This document shows, in pieces, positions 6,819 to 16,778 of a stretch of DNA of 35,535 nt. This DNA comes from Armatimonadota bacterium (GTDB lineage: Bacteria; Armatimonadota; JAAZEB01), in contig JAAZEB010000123.1 of assembly GCA_012512505.1 (NCBI GenBank), forward strand, positions 1 to 35,535, given 5' to 3'. A program made the translations under genes and the position numbers. Each line of letters begins with the position of its first letter. Position 1 is the stretch's first letter. A model generated the notes under the pieces. It saw only the letters and a program-made list of their open reading frames with translations, was not told the DNA's origin and made no database searches.

Positions 6819-9800
6819 TCACTCGGTACCGAGCACCCGCAGGTCATAGGCGTCGAGTGATACCGTTACCGCCACCGGCCCGGTGTGGGCGGCCCGGGCC
6901 AGGCGGCGCTGGGAGGCGTACTCGTAGACGCCCTGGCCGGCCTTCACCGAGGGGAGCGTCAGGCGCACCGTGCGCGCCTGTGCCGACTCGTTCACCAGCG
7001 CGATCCGCCCGCCAAAGCGGCGCACCCAGAGGGTGTCGTCGGCCGCCGGGCCGGCGGTCACAACCACCTTCCTGGCGAAGGGCCGCGGCGCCACGGCCGG
7101 CAGCGACCGATAGGCCCGGCAGAAGCGGCGCAGGTCGCCCTCGTGGCCCTGGCTGCCGCGCTCCCAGGAGAAGAGGGCGAGGGTATGCGCGTTGGCGGCG
7201 CGGAGGGCGTGCAGCAGCGGACGGAACCAGGCGCGCCCGCGCGGGTACATCATGCCGGCGCCCCAGAAGTCGGTGGCGAACTCGCCCATGCGCGCGACGC
7301 CAAACTCCTCCCAGTAGTTGTGGTACAACTCCACGCTGGCGCCGGCCGGGGTCCGGTACAGCTCCGCCAGGCCCGGCTGTCGGTCGAATGCCTCCCATGC
7401 CTCCGGGTTTTTCGCGTAGGGGCTATCCCCATAGCACTGGAAGAACTCGCCGCCGCCGAGGAAGTAGCCCTGCTGCAGCAGGATGCCCGGCTCCTTCGCG
7501 TAGAGCCGCGGGTCGAAACCGTGGGTGCGGAAGAGCTCCAGCGCCGACTCGCCCGCCGGCCAGAGAATGTTGCGGTCCGGCGTTTCGCTCGGCATGTCGC
7601 ACTTCACCACCAGGTTCCAGTCCTTGCGGTAGGAGCGCACCAGGTCTCGGGTGCGGCGCCACAGGTCGGCCGTGCGCCGGCACCGCCAGTCGATCCACTC
7701 CTCCCAGCAGTTCGCCCGGATCCACTCGTAGGCGGTGGGGATGAAGCGGATGGCCGGGTCGTCGCGCCGGCCGGCCTTCCAGGCATCCACCCAGCGCTCC
7801 ACCAGCCCCTCGTCCCAGCCAGGCAGGCGGATACCGGTGTCGCGCTGGAACTCGGAGAGGTTCCACGGGCTGTAGCCTGCCGTCGCGGCGGTCTCCGTCT
7901 CGCTGTAGCCGACGTAGCAGAGCCCGATCTTGCCGTTCAGGCGGAAGGCAAGGCCGGTCACCGCCGGCGAACTCTTGCACCGCTCGCCGAACTCGCGCAG
8001 CGTGTCGAGGAAGATCTTCTGCACCTCGGGGCGCAGTGGGTCGGGCAGCGTGTGGTCGTTGCCCCGGTTGGCGAAGAAGTCGCGCCGGCTGAAACCATCC
8101 CGGTCAATCTGGTAGGTGAGAGGCGTGATCCAGGGCGCCTTCGTGAAGCGGGCCGTGTCAAACGCGAGCGAGGTCAGGCAGGGCACCACCGTGAAGCCGC
8201 GCTCCTCAGCGATCGGCAGGAACTCCCGGAAGAGGTCGGCGTAGCCCTGGTACTGCTGGAAGATGCGCGAGGGGTAGTAGGCGGTCTCGCTCGTGTCGGC
8301 ACCGTTGACGGCGTTGAACTCCAGGTGGTTGAGGCCCGTGAACTCGGCGTAGTCGGCAAAGGCGTTCAGCGAGGCCAGGCGCTGGGTGACGTCGCTGTAA
8401 GGGCGGCCGTACAGCTCGTAGAGGTAGCCCGAGTGCGTCAGCGAGAGGCCGATGCGGCGCTGTGGGCCGGGCGATGGCGGCACCTCGGCGCGCCGGCTCG
8501 CCAGGTCGTTGGCCACCTCGAAGAGCCACACGCGCGACACCGCGCCGCCCGACTCCGGGGTGATCGGCAGCTCGCACGGCAGGCGGCTGACCGTGAACCG
8601 GATGCGCTCCTCCTCCGGATAGAAGAGGAAGCCAGCCTGGTAGGCCTTCCCGTCGCAGGGAAGGTCGCGGCCGGTGTAGGGCCCACAGCCGATATTGCGC
8701 CACGGCGGCTGCACGCGCACCATCGTGTAGCGCTCGCGGTCGTTCGGCGTCTCGAAAACGAGCAGGTGCGGGCGGCCCGGCCGGCGGCACCTCACCGTGT
8801 AGGCAAAGTAGGAGAGACGGCGGCGGCTGTCCGTCACGCGGTAGGTGCGGTCACCAATGCGCATCAGGCGCGAGCGGCCGCCATAGCCGTCGTCCTCGCT
8901 GAACTCGTGTGCCGCCTCCGATTGCGGACTCGCGCACTCGATCACGTCCAAGAGACGCACCGCCACCGGCTCCTCAGTGAGGCCCTCGCGGCGGATGCGG
9001 TCCAGCACGCGCTGGCTCCGGCAGGCCGCAATCGCCTTGCCACGCGCGGGGTTGTCGAGGCACCAGTAGGCACCGTCGCCGTACTCAATCGGCACCAGGC
9101 GCCGGCCGTCGTAGACGATCGCGTCGCGCTCCACCCGGTAGCGGTGCGGGCGTCCGAACTGGTCGGTGAAGAGGCCCGGCCCCATCGGCCGCTTGGAGAG
9201 GGGCAGCGGCCGCAGCCGCGGCGGGGCAGCGCAGGTGACCGTCGCGCGCAGGCGCTCCGCACCCTTGGTGAGGAAGATGCCCGGCACCTCCAGGCGCGCC
9301 TTGTGACGGCCGGCCGGCAGCCAGAATTCATCCGAGGGCTTCGCGGTCAGCCTCAGGGTGTTCCAGCCGCGCTTCCAGGAAGTGGTCGCCGGCTTCGGAT
9401 ACGCCTCGAGGGCAGTGACCTCCTTGCCGCCGCCCGGCAGCGTAACGAGCAAGCGCACCGGGTAGGCGTGCTTTCGCGGGCCAGTGGCGCGGAAGCGTGC
9501 CTCCAGGGTGATCGGCCGGCCTGGCTGCAGCGGGCCCCGCACCACCAGCGACTCCGCCTCGGCGATCTCCTGGGGCCCCAGGTAGGGCAGCTTCCACTCC
9601 ACCTGTCCGGCCCACGGCGCCTGGGGGTGCCGCCCGAGAGAGGCCGCCTTCGCCCAGCTACGGTCGTTGAAGCCGGGCGCCGTCCAGCCGGAGGGCGGAT
9701 CGACGGCGGCGCGCCAACGAGCGCTGCTTATCAGGGGCACGTTCGTGCCGTCGGCCAGGAGGATGTTCCCCTCGGCCAAGACGCCGGCAGCGCCAGGGCT

Positions 9801-10712
9801 CTCGTTGCGGCCGGCCACCGCCAGCACGTTGCGGCCCTGCCGCAGGTACGGCTTCAGGTGGAACACCTTCGGGAGCTGCCACTCGCTGCCGGCGCCGACG
9901 CGCTTCCCGTTTACGTAGAGGGTGAAGGCGTTGTCGCAGGTGATCCAGAGGCGCGCGTCCAGCACCGGTGCCTTCACCTCAAAGGCGTGGCGGAAGGCCA
10001 CGTTGAGCGCCTCCTCCGGACCCCAGATCCACTCGCCGCGGAAGGGCGGGTTGAGGAAGGGGTCGTAGCGGGCCGGCTTCGGCTGCGGCCGCTGCGGTGA
10101 GGGCAACGGGGTGAGGGTGTCGCAGCGGAGCACGCGCAGGTTGCGGTAGACCGCCTCCTCGGAATCTCCGTCCGCGCGGAAACCGATCGTGCCCTTCTCC
10201 CAGCCGTCGATTGACCAGCTTCCGCGCACCTTGCCGTCGATCAGCGTCTGAACAGTGTGGCCGACCACCTCGCAGCGGATGTGGTAGCTTTTGCCCGCCT
10301 CGATCTCGCCTGGCAGGGCATCTTCGCTCACGCCCGCCATCTTGCCGTCGCGCCACTTGTGGTAGCGGAAGGAGTTGGGCGAGTAGGGGCATTCGTTGGC
10401 GGTGAGCTGGATGAAGAGGCAGTCCTTCTCGCTGGCGGCGCGGATGACCCACTGTGCCATCATCTTGCGGATGACCACGTCGAACTCGAGGGCGTAGTTG
10501 GTCCACTCGTGGCCGCTCTTCAGGGTGCGGATATTTCCCCCGGAGACGACCAGCGCGCCGTCCTCCACGCGCCACTGCTCCGGCGCGTTCCACCGGCTCA
10601 AGTCCGTGAAGGGGTCCTCGAACAGCACCTCGGCGGCCGGCGCGCCCAGGGCCGTCCCGGCCGCCAGCACAAGCCCGAGCACCATCCCCACCCATCTCAA
10701 CCACGATACCAT
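6819..10712 (-). CDS. Large exported multidomain glycosidase-like protein
   Basis: 1297 aa from the ATG at 10712, chosen because a signal peptide follows directly (MVSWLRWVGMVLGLVLAAG, cleavage near ALGAPA). Residues ~25-190 look like a DUF1080/LamG-type sugar-binding sandwich (LFEDPFTDLSRWN, then FDVVIRK). Residues ~225-330 resemble the N-terminal beta-sandwich of rhamnosidases (GEWIWGPEEALNVAFRHAFE, FTLYVNGKRVG). After further beta-rich sequence, residues ~770-1230 look like a TIM-barrel catalytic region (FTGLNHLEFNAVN, RGFTVVPCLTSLAFD, AVTGLAFRLNGKIGLCYVGYSETE), and a small beta domain ends the protein. I cannot assign a glycoside hydrolase family or name the catalytic acids. The role in breaking down an external polysaccharide is inferred from the domains and neighbours. 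Confidence 0.82.
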   Translation of the reverse strand: MVSWLRWVGMVLGLVLAAGTALGAPAAEVLFEDPFTDLSRWNAPEQWRVEDGALVVSGGNIRTLKSGHEWTNYALEFDVVIRKMMAQWVIRAASEKDCLFIQLTANECPYSPNSFRYHKWRDGKMAGVSEDALPGEIEAGKSYHIRCEVVGHTVQTLIDGKVRGSWSIDGWEKGTIGFRADGDSEEAVYRNLRVLRCDTLTPLPSPQRPQPKPARYDPFLNPPFRGEWIWGPEEALNVAFRHAFEVKAPVLDARLWITCDNAFTLYVNGKRVGAGSEWQLPKVFHLKPYLRQGRNVLAVAGRNESPGAAGVLAEGNILLADGTNVPLISSARWRAAVDPPSGWTAPGFNDRSWAKAASLGRHPQAPWAGQVEWKLPYLGPQEIAEAESLVVRGPLQPGRPITLEARFRATGPRKHAYPVRLLVTLPGGGKEVTALEAYPKPATTSWKRGWNTLRLTAKPSDEFWLPAGRHKARLEVPGIFLTKGAERLRATVTCAAPPRLRPLPLSKRPMGPGLFTDQFGRPHRYRVERDAIVYDGRRLVPIEYGDGAYWCLDNPARGKAIAACRSQRVLDRIRREGLTEEPVAVRLLDVIECASPQSEAAHEFSEDDGYGGRSRLMRIGDRTYRVTDSRRRLSYFAYTVRCRRPGRPHLLVFETPNDRERYTMVRVQPPWRNIGCGPYTGRDLPCDGKAYQAGFLFYPEEERIRFTVSRLPCELPITPESGGAVSRVWLFEVANDLASRRAEVPPSPGPQRRIGLSLTHSGYLYELYGRPYSDVTQRLASLNAFADYAEFTGLNHLEFNAVNGADTSETAYYPSRIFQQYQGYADLFREFLPIAEERGFTVVPCLTSLAFDTARFTKAPWITPLTYQIDRDGFSRRDFFANRGNDHTLPDPLRPEVQKIFLDTLREFGERCKSSPAVTGLAFRLNGKIGLCYVGYSETETAATAGYSPWNLSEFQRDTGIRLPGWDEGLVERWVDAWKAGRRDDPAIRFIPTAYEWIRANCWEEWIDWRCRRTADLWRRTRDLVRSYRKDWNLVVKCDMPSETPDRNILWPAGESALELFRTHGFDPRLYAKEPGILLQQGYFLGGGEFFQCYGDSPYAKNPEAWEAFDRQPGLAELYRTPAGASVELYHNYWEEFGVARMGEFATDFWGAGMMYPRGRAWFRPLLHALRAANAHTLALFSWERGSQGHEGDLRRFCRAYRSLPAVAPRPFARKVVVTAGPAADDTLWVRRFGGRIALVNESAQARTVRLTLPSVKAGQGVYEYASQRRLARAAHTGPVAVTVSLDAYDLRVLGTE

Positions 10713-10789
10713 TAGCCTGCCGGTCCTCTCGTCATCTGCCGCACGCCGCACTGCCAGGTGAATGTCAAGAGCCAGTCTGGGCCGCTGTG

Positions 10790-11220
10790 GCCGAGCCATC
10801 GGGCGGGAAGCCGCATTGCCGCGGCGCTCCGCTGCTCCCCTCGGGGGTTATCGGAGTGCCTGAGCCATCGGGCTTCGGTAGTTAGGAAGCCGCATTGCTG
10901 CGGCGCTCCGGTGCTCTCTCGGGCAACTGGCCGGAGTGCCCGAGCCATCGGGCTTCGGTAGTTGGGATGCCGCATTGCTGCGGCACTCCGGTGCTCTCCC
11001 CCGGGGATTGCCGGAGTGCCCGAGCCATCGGGCTTCGGTAGTTGGGAAGCCGCATTGCCGCGGCGCTCCGCTGCTCCCCTCGGGGGTTATCGGAGTGCCT
11101 GAGCCATCGGGCATCGGTAGTTAGGAAGCCGCATTGCTGCGGCGCTCCGCTGCTATCCCCCGGGTGATTGCCGGAGTGCCCGAGCCATCAGGCCTTCTGG
11201 CCGCAGGGCTCGGGCACTCC
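10790..11220 (+). repeat. Tandem array of ~80-bp palindromic repeats
   Basis: GGAGTGCC-start units begin at 10852, 10932, 11012, 11091 and 11172 (spacing 80, 80, 79, 81), preceded by a partial unit from ~10790. Each unit has hairpins CCCGA-gcca-TCGGG and GCCGCA-ttgc-TGCGGC; GGAGTGCC can pair with GGC(A/G)CTCC to enclose both. The last unit is different: it is a clean 14-bp inverted repeat (GGAGTGCCCGAGCC with GGCTCGGGCACTCC, 11172-11220). The first two units resemble units four and five, so a ~160-bp block was probably duplicated. The array fills the 536-bp gap between two minus-strand genes. Confidence 0.9.
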
Positions 11221-11248
11221 GCCTTTCCCGCGAGGGGAGAGGTGCTTA

Positions 11249-12256
11249 CTAGAGGTGGACGGTCTCCCGCGAGGCCCCGGCCTTCAGCACGGCGAGCGCC
11301 AGTTCGGTGGCGTTGCGGCCGTCTTCGCCGGTGACGCAGGGGCGCCGGCCTTCGCGCACGCACGTCACGAAGTGATCCATCTGCGCGTCGAACCACTCCT
11401 GACCGCCGGTGTGCTCGTACTCAATCGGGTGTTCCTTGCCGTCCCCGTCGATGTAGTAGAAGTAGTTGAGCTTGCTCCCCTCCGCCGGGGCGCCGGGGAA
11501 GCGGAGCGCGCCCTTCGGGCCGATGACGTCCTGCATCGACTGGCCGCTGCACGCCGTTCCCGGCAGGCCCCACGACCAGGTCCGCACGATCTCGTCACCC
11601 GACTTGAACTTGACGATCGCCGTGCCGGTGTCGAGGGCGGTGGTCGTTTCCTTCATGCGCGAGATGCTGGCGACCACCTTCTCCGGCTCGCCGAAGGTGA
11701 AGCGGGCGAAGTCCCAGTCGTGGACGCAGCCATCGATGAAGGGGCCGCCGCCCTTCTCGGCGTCGAGGAACCAGGGGCTGGCCGGCCCGGAGCTGGCGTT
11801 GGCGGTGCGCCACACCACCGGCCGGCCCAGGCGTCCCTCGCGGATGATGTCGCGCAGCTTCAGCCACTCGTTGCAGAAGCGGCGCACAAAGGCGACCATG
11901 AACAGCGAGCCGGCCTTCTCGCAGGCGGCGATCATCTGGTCGGCCTCCTCCAGCGAGAGGGAGATCGGCTTCTCGCAGAGGACGTGCTTGCCGGCCGCGG
12001 CCGCGGCCAACACCCCTTCCGCGTGCCGGAAGGTGGGCGTGCAGACGACCACCGCCTGCACCTCGGGCATCGCCACCAGCTCTGCCGGGTCGGTGACCCA
12101 CTTGGCAACCTGGTAGCGTTCGGCCTGGGCCTTGGCCGCCTCAGGGTTAACGTCGGCAACGCAGACGACACGGGCGTCGTCGCGCTTAGAGAGGGCGGTC
12201 AGGTGAACGTTACTGATCCCCCCACACCCGATGATGCCGAAACCGATGCTGCTCAT
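11249..12256 (-). CDS. Gfo/Idh/MocA family oxidoreductase
   Basis: 335 aa from the ATG at 12256, which has AAAGGA 6 nt upstream. Residues ~4-125 form a Rossmann domain with the nucleotide loop GIIGCGGISNVH; the family motif EKP is present (VLCEKPISLSLEEAD). The C-terminal half is the usual substrate-binding alpha/beta domain. It has no Tat signal, unlike the two relatives at 23259 and 24579, so it should act in the cytoplasm on a sugar or inositol-like substrate with NAD(P). The 216-bp gap on its 5' side, up to the heparinase-like gene, shows nothing recognisable. Confidence 0.93.
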   Translation of the reverse strand: MSSIGFGIIGCGGISNVHLTALSKRDDARVVCVADVNPEAAKAQAERYQVAKWVTDPAELVAMPEVQAVVVCTPTFRHAEGVLAAAAAGKHVLCEKPISLSLEEADQMIAACEKAGSLFMVAFVRRFCNEWLKLRDIIREGRLGRPVVWRTANASSGPASPWFLDAEKGGGPFIDGCVHDWDFARFTFGEPEKVVASISRMKETTTALDTGTAIVKFKSGDEIVRTWSWGLPGTACSGQSMQDVIGPKGALRFPGAPAEGSKLNYFYYIDGDGKEHPIEYEHTGGQEWFDAQMDHFVTCVREGRRPCVTGEDGRNATELALAVLKAGASRETVHL

Positions 12257-12472
12257 CAACGATCCTTTCCGCCTGGTCAAGTTGCCGCACGGGCGCGGCC
12301 CAGGCTCCCGTCTATCTTGAGGCCTGCGGGCCCCCGGCTGTCTCGTTCCCACCCGGATGCCGGCTCAGTGCCCCCGGGGAGCGCCTTCTGCGTCGCTCTC
12401 TCGACACAGATTCGCCTTGCCGCCCGCTTCTCCTGTGCTGGCTGCCGGGCCGCCCCCGTTCCCCCGGCGTTC

Positions 12473-15400
12473 TCAGCGCGCCTCCGCCGCTTTCGCCATC
12501 CCCGTGGCCGGGATGCGCCCATCGCCGCTCTTCACCCAGGCGCCATCGCCGGCGCGCCACTCGCGCACGCCGGTCAACTGCACCGCGGTGCTCGACACCA
12601 CGCGCCAGACACCTCCTTTGCCCCGCGCCAGCCAGGCCGCCGTCGGGATCGTGAACGTGTCTCCCTCCTGGATGTCGTAGTAGCGCACCACGTCGCCCGG
12701 CTGGAAGCCATTGGTGCTCTCCACGCGCAGCGTCATCGGCGTTCCATACTCCACCGCCGTCAGGCGGGTGCACACCCCGGCGTCCGACTCCAGCCGTTTG
12801 CCGTCGAAGAAGTGGTTGTTGCCACCACCCAACACCGAGCGCGCGTAGTCGTGCGGGATCTCGGTGGTCAGCGTGTGGGCATCGACGCAATCGGCGATGC
12901 GCCCCTGCCCCAGCAAGGTGGATTGCGCCCCCAGGTGAAGGCGGCTGCCGGTGCCGTCTCTCTCGATGCGCTCAATCCGGTAGGCGGTGTTGCGCGAGTA
13001 GTCGGGATGGGCGAAGTAGACTCCTTCTCCCTCCAGGCCGGTGGTAGGCAGAAGGGCGTCTACCGTCACCAGGTTCCGCTCACGGTCGATGGCGGTAATC
13101 CGGCCGCTGTGCGCCGCCGGGTCCAGCGTCACGCGCAGGCTGCCCACCTGCAGCGCGCGGCACCCTTGCAGCGCCAGCGCCACCACCTCCTTGCCCCGCA
13201 GTGCCACGTAGGCAATGCCGCCCGCCCAGGTCACCCTGCCGGCCGGGGTGTCGAAGTGGTTGCTCAGGCCCGGCACCCCCTCCACCGCGCCGGTGGTTGG
13301 CACCTGGCTGGCGAAGTACTCATCGCGGTCGCCCCGCCGAACGTGAATGGCCAGCGGCGCGTAGCCCGGCACCACGTTCCCGGCCACCGGCAGCCGCTCC
13401 ACCCGCGCCAGGATCGGCCGGGGCTCCCGCGGCGCGGCGGCCCGCGACACCGGCACCAGCCCCAGGGAGACGATCCCGATCAGCGTGTTGGGCGAGGCCT
13501 CGGTGATGGTAACCCGCACGCGGTGGTCCCCGGCGCTCAGGCGCCGCCGTCCGAAGCGCGCCACCACCGGCCCCTCCAGGGCCGCCGCGGCCGCCGCGTA
13601 CGGCTTGCCAACCGCCTTCCCATCCACCGAGAGCTGCACCGTGCCGTAGGAGGGGTTGCGGTAGAACTCCGCCTGCACCTCGTACTCGCCGGCGCGGGGC
13701 ACCGGCAGGCGGCACTCCACGAAGTCGCCCGCCCGCCGGCCGCGCAGCAGGAATGCCCCGAGGTGGTGCATCGCCACCAACTCGCCCCGGCTGGCAGCCA
13801 CCCGGCGCAGAAGTTGGCTGTAGCCCAGCGTGCCCGGTGGCAGCGGCACGGCGTACGGCTCCAGCACGGTGGCGAAGCTGCTCTGCAGCCTTGGCCCCGC
13901 GCGGCGCAGCAGCAGGTAGCTTGCCTTCCGGTTGCCGGGGTAGAGGCCCGGGGCCTTGGCGACGATCGCCTCCGCCGGCCCCTCTGGCAGCACGTGGGCC
14001 CGCAAGTGCGCCTGGTTCGGCCCGCCCAGCGTCCAGTCCACCGACCAGGGCGCCGAGACCGGCGCGCGGCGCACGCCGTAAAAGAAGCCGTAGCCGTTCC
14101 CCGGGGGCGGGTTCCAATAGGGGCGGTTCGGGAAGCCGATCAGGTCGCCGTCACTGCCCTGCCGCTCGCCCCAGGCGTGCTCCGGGCCGGCGAGCGAGCC
14201 GGTCTCCTCGGGTCCCAGCGCCACGCCGGCCACCGTAAACTCCCGGCCCTGCGAGCCAAGCACGTAGTCGTGCTGCTTGCCCCCGGCCACCCGGAAGAGG
14301 TCCACCACGTATTGGTCGCGCCCCTCGCCGATGAGGGCCACCGTGCGGCGGTACTGCGTCACCTGCTGCGCGGCGTAGCTGAGCGGCGAGTCGGCTTCCA
14401 CCACCTTGATGCCCGGCAGCCGCACGAACAGGTAGAGGCTGCCGCCCGACCCGCCGGCCTGGGGGGCCTCGTTCACTGTCACCAGCGCGTGGCTGGCAGT
14501 CTGCCGCGCCCAGCCCACCTGGGTGTGGGTGCTCCCCAGGCCGTAGCCGATCTCGTAGGTGGTCTGCCACCCCTTGGCATAGTAGATCAGGCCCAGGTCG
14601 TCCAGATGGCCGTGATTGAGCGAGGGTCCATAGCGCAGCAGCACCCCCTGGGCCTCGCGGTCGGAGCCATCGCGCAAGAGGGCCAGCCCCTTTTGTCCCA
14701 GGAACCACGAGCCGAACACCTTGCGGTGGAGGTCTGCCGGTAGCGCCGCCGGGCCGCGGCTGGCGGGCAGTGGCTCGGCGTGGTAGAGAAGCCAGGTGCG
14801 GCGGGGCGAGCTGAGCCGGGCGCGCTCGAGGTCGCCACCGGCGAGGTAGGCCAGGATCTGCCCGAAACGCTCTTTCTCGGCGCCGCTGCAGCCGGCGTAG
14901 AGGTGTTCGGCGAACTGGTAATCGCGCGCCGAGTACTTCTCGTCGCTGGCGGCGAGGTAGCGGTGGTCCGGCCCCTCGTCGCCGAAATTGGGGTGGTGCC
15001 CGGCCAGATCCATCGTCAGGTCGGGCAGGCTGTAGAAGGCGCGGAAGCGGGCGTCGGCGTAGAGATCCACGCCGTTCGGGTAGCGCTCGTCTCGCCAGTG
15101 CTTCAGCGGCTCGGCGAAGGTGAGGTACAACTCGCGGCAGTGGAGAGCATACCCCAGCGAGGTCTCGTAGTAGCGGCCGTCGCGGTCGCAGTTGTTCACC
15201 AGCATGGCCCGGATGGAGTAGGGGCCGTCTACGGCATGGTGAACGTAGGTGGGGATGTTCAGCAGGGCGCCGACCGCCAGGGCGCCGCGCAGGTAGTCGG
15301 CGTGGCCATTGTGCAGCGCCCCGGAGAAGGTGTTGGCGTAGCAGTAGTAGCCACCGTCCTGCATCAGGTTCACGTCGATGTTCTCGCGGCGGGTCATCCC

Positions 15401-16705
15401 CTCGCGAGAGGTACCGCGGGCGTCCTGGGTGCCCACCACGCGCTGCTGCGGCGTGGGACTGGGCGGGAAGCTCCGCTCCAGGCGGGGCCGCAGCGACGGC
15501 TGCTCCACCGCCGGGCTGGCGTAGATCAGGTCATACGCCTCCACCAGGGGCGTGAGGGTGCGCGCCACCTGGTACCACGGCCGGGCCAGGCGCCCGCTGG
15601 GAGGGCTACTCGGGTAGTCCCACGAGCCGGCGGTCGACTCGGCGTAGATGCTCGCCAGGGCATCCAGCAGGAAGGCGGCGCGCTCGGCGTAGCGCTCGTC
15701 GCCGGTGAGGGCGTAGGCGTGTGCCAGGCTGCTGATGCCGCTCTGCCACTGCTCGGTCACCCACGCGTTCCAGGAGCCGACGAAGTAGTGAACGCGGCCG
15801 TCCTTGCCCCGGTAGCCGGTGCCGTCGTCCGGGTGTGCCGCATCCGGCAGCACGTGCCCTTTGGCGCACTGCACCGTTCCGGGCCGGTCCCAGGCACAGT
15901 TGGCAGAGCCCCAGGTGCCCCAGCTAGCGCCACAGATCGGGCAGCCGGTGAAGCCGTAGGCATAGCAGGCGCCCGGCGGCGGCAGGAAGCGCAGCCACTC
16001 CTCCGCGGGGCGTTTCAGCCACGGCGCTGCCTCGCGCAGAATCGTCTCCCGCGCCGCCCGGCCCCAGGCGGTTTGCTCCGCGTTGCGGCGGGCCCGCGCC
16101 ACGTGGGCCGGCGTCAGGTAGACGGTCGGGTGTGGCCGCCCCCCCAGCACCGAGATCGCCTCCCGGGGCTGCGGCGCCGGCGGCGGGGTGGGCAGCCGAA
16201 CCTCCCGCGCGCGATCCAGATAGACGCCCATCTCCTCAATCCCCACGTAATGCCGCGGCTGATGCACCGCCAACACGGTGAGCCGCACCCAGGTAACCTG
16301 GTGTATCTCCGCGAAGCGCACGAGGTGGGTTCCCTGCTCCTCCGGGCCAACGGTCACGCTGTGCGTCGTGCCGTCGGAGAGCTCCACCACGAAGCGCTGC
16401 CAGGCGGCGTATAGCTCGGGCATCTTGGCGTAGATCGCCACGGTGACCGTGTCCACCTCCCGCGGCTCGGGCCACTCCAGGCGGACCCACTGCGGCAGCT
16501 TGGCGTCGGCGCTGGCCCACCAGCTCTGTGGCCGACCATCGGCGAGGCGGCGCACGCCGTACTTGCCGTCCTCTGGTGAGGCCTGCGACGAGGCGGAGAG
16601 ACGGGCCTCAGCGGCCAGGTTTTTGGGCACCGCCGCGCCGGGCACCCGCGCCAGGCAGAGGGCGCCCGCGGCACTGACCAGGTACAGAAGCAGGCGGGTG
16701 TTCAT
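12473..16705 (-). CDS. Exported heparinase II/III- or alginate lyase-like polysaccharide lyase
   Basis: 1410 aa from the ATG at 16705 (AAGGA upstream), which puts a signal peptide first (MNTRLLLYLVSAAGALCLA). Residues ~40-165 look like an F5/8-type-C (discoidin) sugar-binding domain. Residues ~215-660 are the alpha/alpha-toroid type of lyase domain; an early Cys cluster (CPICGASW...CAKGH) resembles a zinc-binding insert. At ~690-705 the sequence NHGHLDDLGLIYYAKG matches the conserved start of the heparinase II/III beta-sandwich, which carries catalytic His. Around 1050-1130 a further carbohydrate-binding-type sandwich follows (FVECRLPVPRAGEYEVQAEF). Predicted to cleave an acidic polysaccharide outside the cytoplasm; the substrate is not known. 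It starts divergently from the sulfotransferase gene. Confidence 0.85.
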   Translation of the reverse strand: MNTRLLLYLVSAAGALCLARVPGAAVPKNLAAEARLSASSQASPEDGKYGVRRLADGRPQSWWASADAKLPQWVRLEWPEPREVDTVTVAIYAKMPELYAAWQRFVVELSDGTTHSVTVGPEEQGTHLVRFAEIHQVTWVRLTVLAVHQPRHYVGIEEMGVYLDRAREVRLPTPPPAPQPREAISVLGGRPHPTVYLTPAHVARARRNAEQTAWGRAARETILREAAPWLKRPAEEWLRFLPPPGACYAYGFTGCPICGASWGTWGSANCAWDRPGTVQCAKGHVLPDAAHPDDGTGYRGKDGRVHYFVGSWNAWVTEQWQSGISSLAHAYALTGDERYAERAAFLLDALASIYAESTAGSWDYPSSPPSGRLARPWYQVARTLTPLVEAYDLIYASPAVEQPSLRPRLERSFPPSPTPQQRVVGTQDARGTSREGMTRRENIDVNLMQDGGYYCYANTFSGALHNGHADYLRGALAVGALLNIPTYVHHAVDGPYSIRAMLVNNCDRDGRYYETSLGYALHCRELYLTFAEPLKHWRDERYPNGVDLYADARFRAFYSLPDLTMDLAGHHPNFGDEGPDHRYLAASDEKYSARDYQFAEHLYAGCSGAEKERFGQILAYLAGGDLERARLSSPRRTWLLYHAEPLPASRGPAALPADLHRKVFGSWFLGQKGLALLRDGSDREAQGVLLRYGPSLNHGHLDDLGLIYYAKGWQTTYEIGYGLGSTHTQVGWARQTASHALVTVNEAPQAGGSGGSLYLFVRLPGIKVVEADSPLSYAAQQVTQYRRTVALIGEGRDQYVVDLFRVAGGKQHDYVLGSQGREFTVAGVALGPEETGSLAGPEHAWGERQGSDGDLIGFPNRPYWNPPPGNGYGFFYGVRRAPVSAPWSVDWTLGGPNQAHLRAHVLPEGPAEAIVAKAPGLYPGNRKASYLLLRRAGPRLQSSFATVLEPYAVPLPPGTLGYSQLLRRVAASRGELVAMHHLGAFLLRGRRAGDFVECRLPVPRAGEYEVQAEFYRNPSYGTVQLSVDGKAVGKPYAAAAAALEGPVVARFGRRRLSAGDHRVRVTITEASPNTLIGIVSLGLVPVSRAAAPREPRPILARVERLPVAGNVVPGYAPLAIHVRRGDRDEYFASQVPTTGAVEGVPGLSNHFDTPAGRVTWAGGIAYVALRGKEVVALALQGCRALQVGSLRVTLDPAAHSGRITAIDRERNLVTVDALLPTTGLEGEGVYFAHPDYSRNTAYRIERIERDGTGSRLHLGAQSTLLGQGRIADCVDAHTLTTEIPHDYARSVLGGGNNHFFDGKRLESDAGVCTRLTAVEYGTPMTLRVESTNGFQPGDVVRYYDIQEGDTFTIPTAAWLARGKGGVWRVVSSTAVQLTGVREWRAGDGAWVKSGDGRIPATGMAKAAEAR

Positions 16706-16736
16706 GCTACGTCGGTTCCTTCGGCCGCGGCCGCGG

Positions 16737-16766
16737 TTGACCATGGCCGCGCGCCCATGTTATACT
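16737..16766 (+). promoter_or_regulatory. Sigma70-type promoter giving a near-leaderless mRNA
   Basis: TTGACC (16737-16742), an 18-bp spacer, and TATACT (16761-16766). Transcription should start near 16773, only ~6 nt before the ATG at 16779, leaving no room for a Shine-Dalgarno. On the other strand the same place reads AGTATAAC, so the -10 may also serve the divergent lyase gene, but no -35 is seen in that direction. Confidence 0.6.
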
Positions 16767-16778
16767 GGCGGTACCTTG

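Noticed and set aside
6885-10100. 1071-aa plus-strand frame
   Set aside because: Antisense shadow of the exported glycosidase-like gene; composition atypical and no start signal.
10790-11220. CRISPR array
   Set aside because: The ~80-bp units follow each other directly without unique spacers, and no cas genes are present.
11168-14743. 1191-aa plus-strand frame
   Set aside because: It is antisense to the oxidoreductase and the heparinase-like gene; rich in R, G, A, V, H, with no domain. Long antisense frames are common at this GC content.
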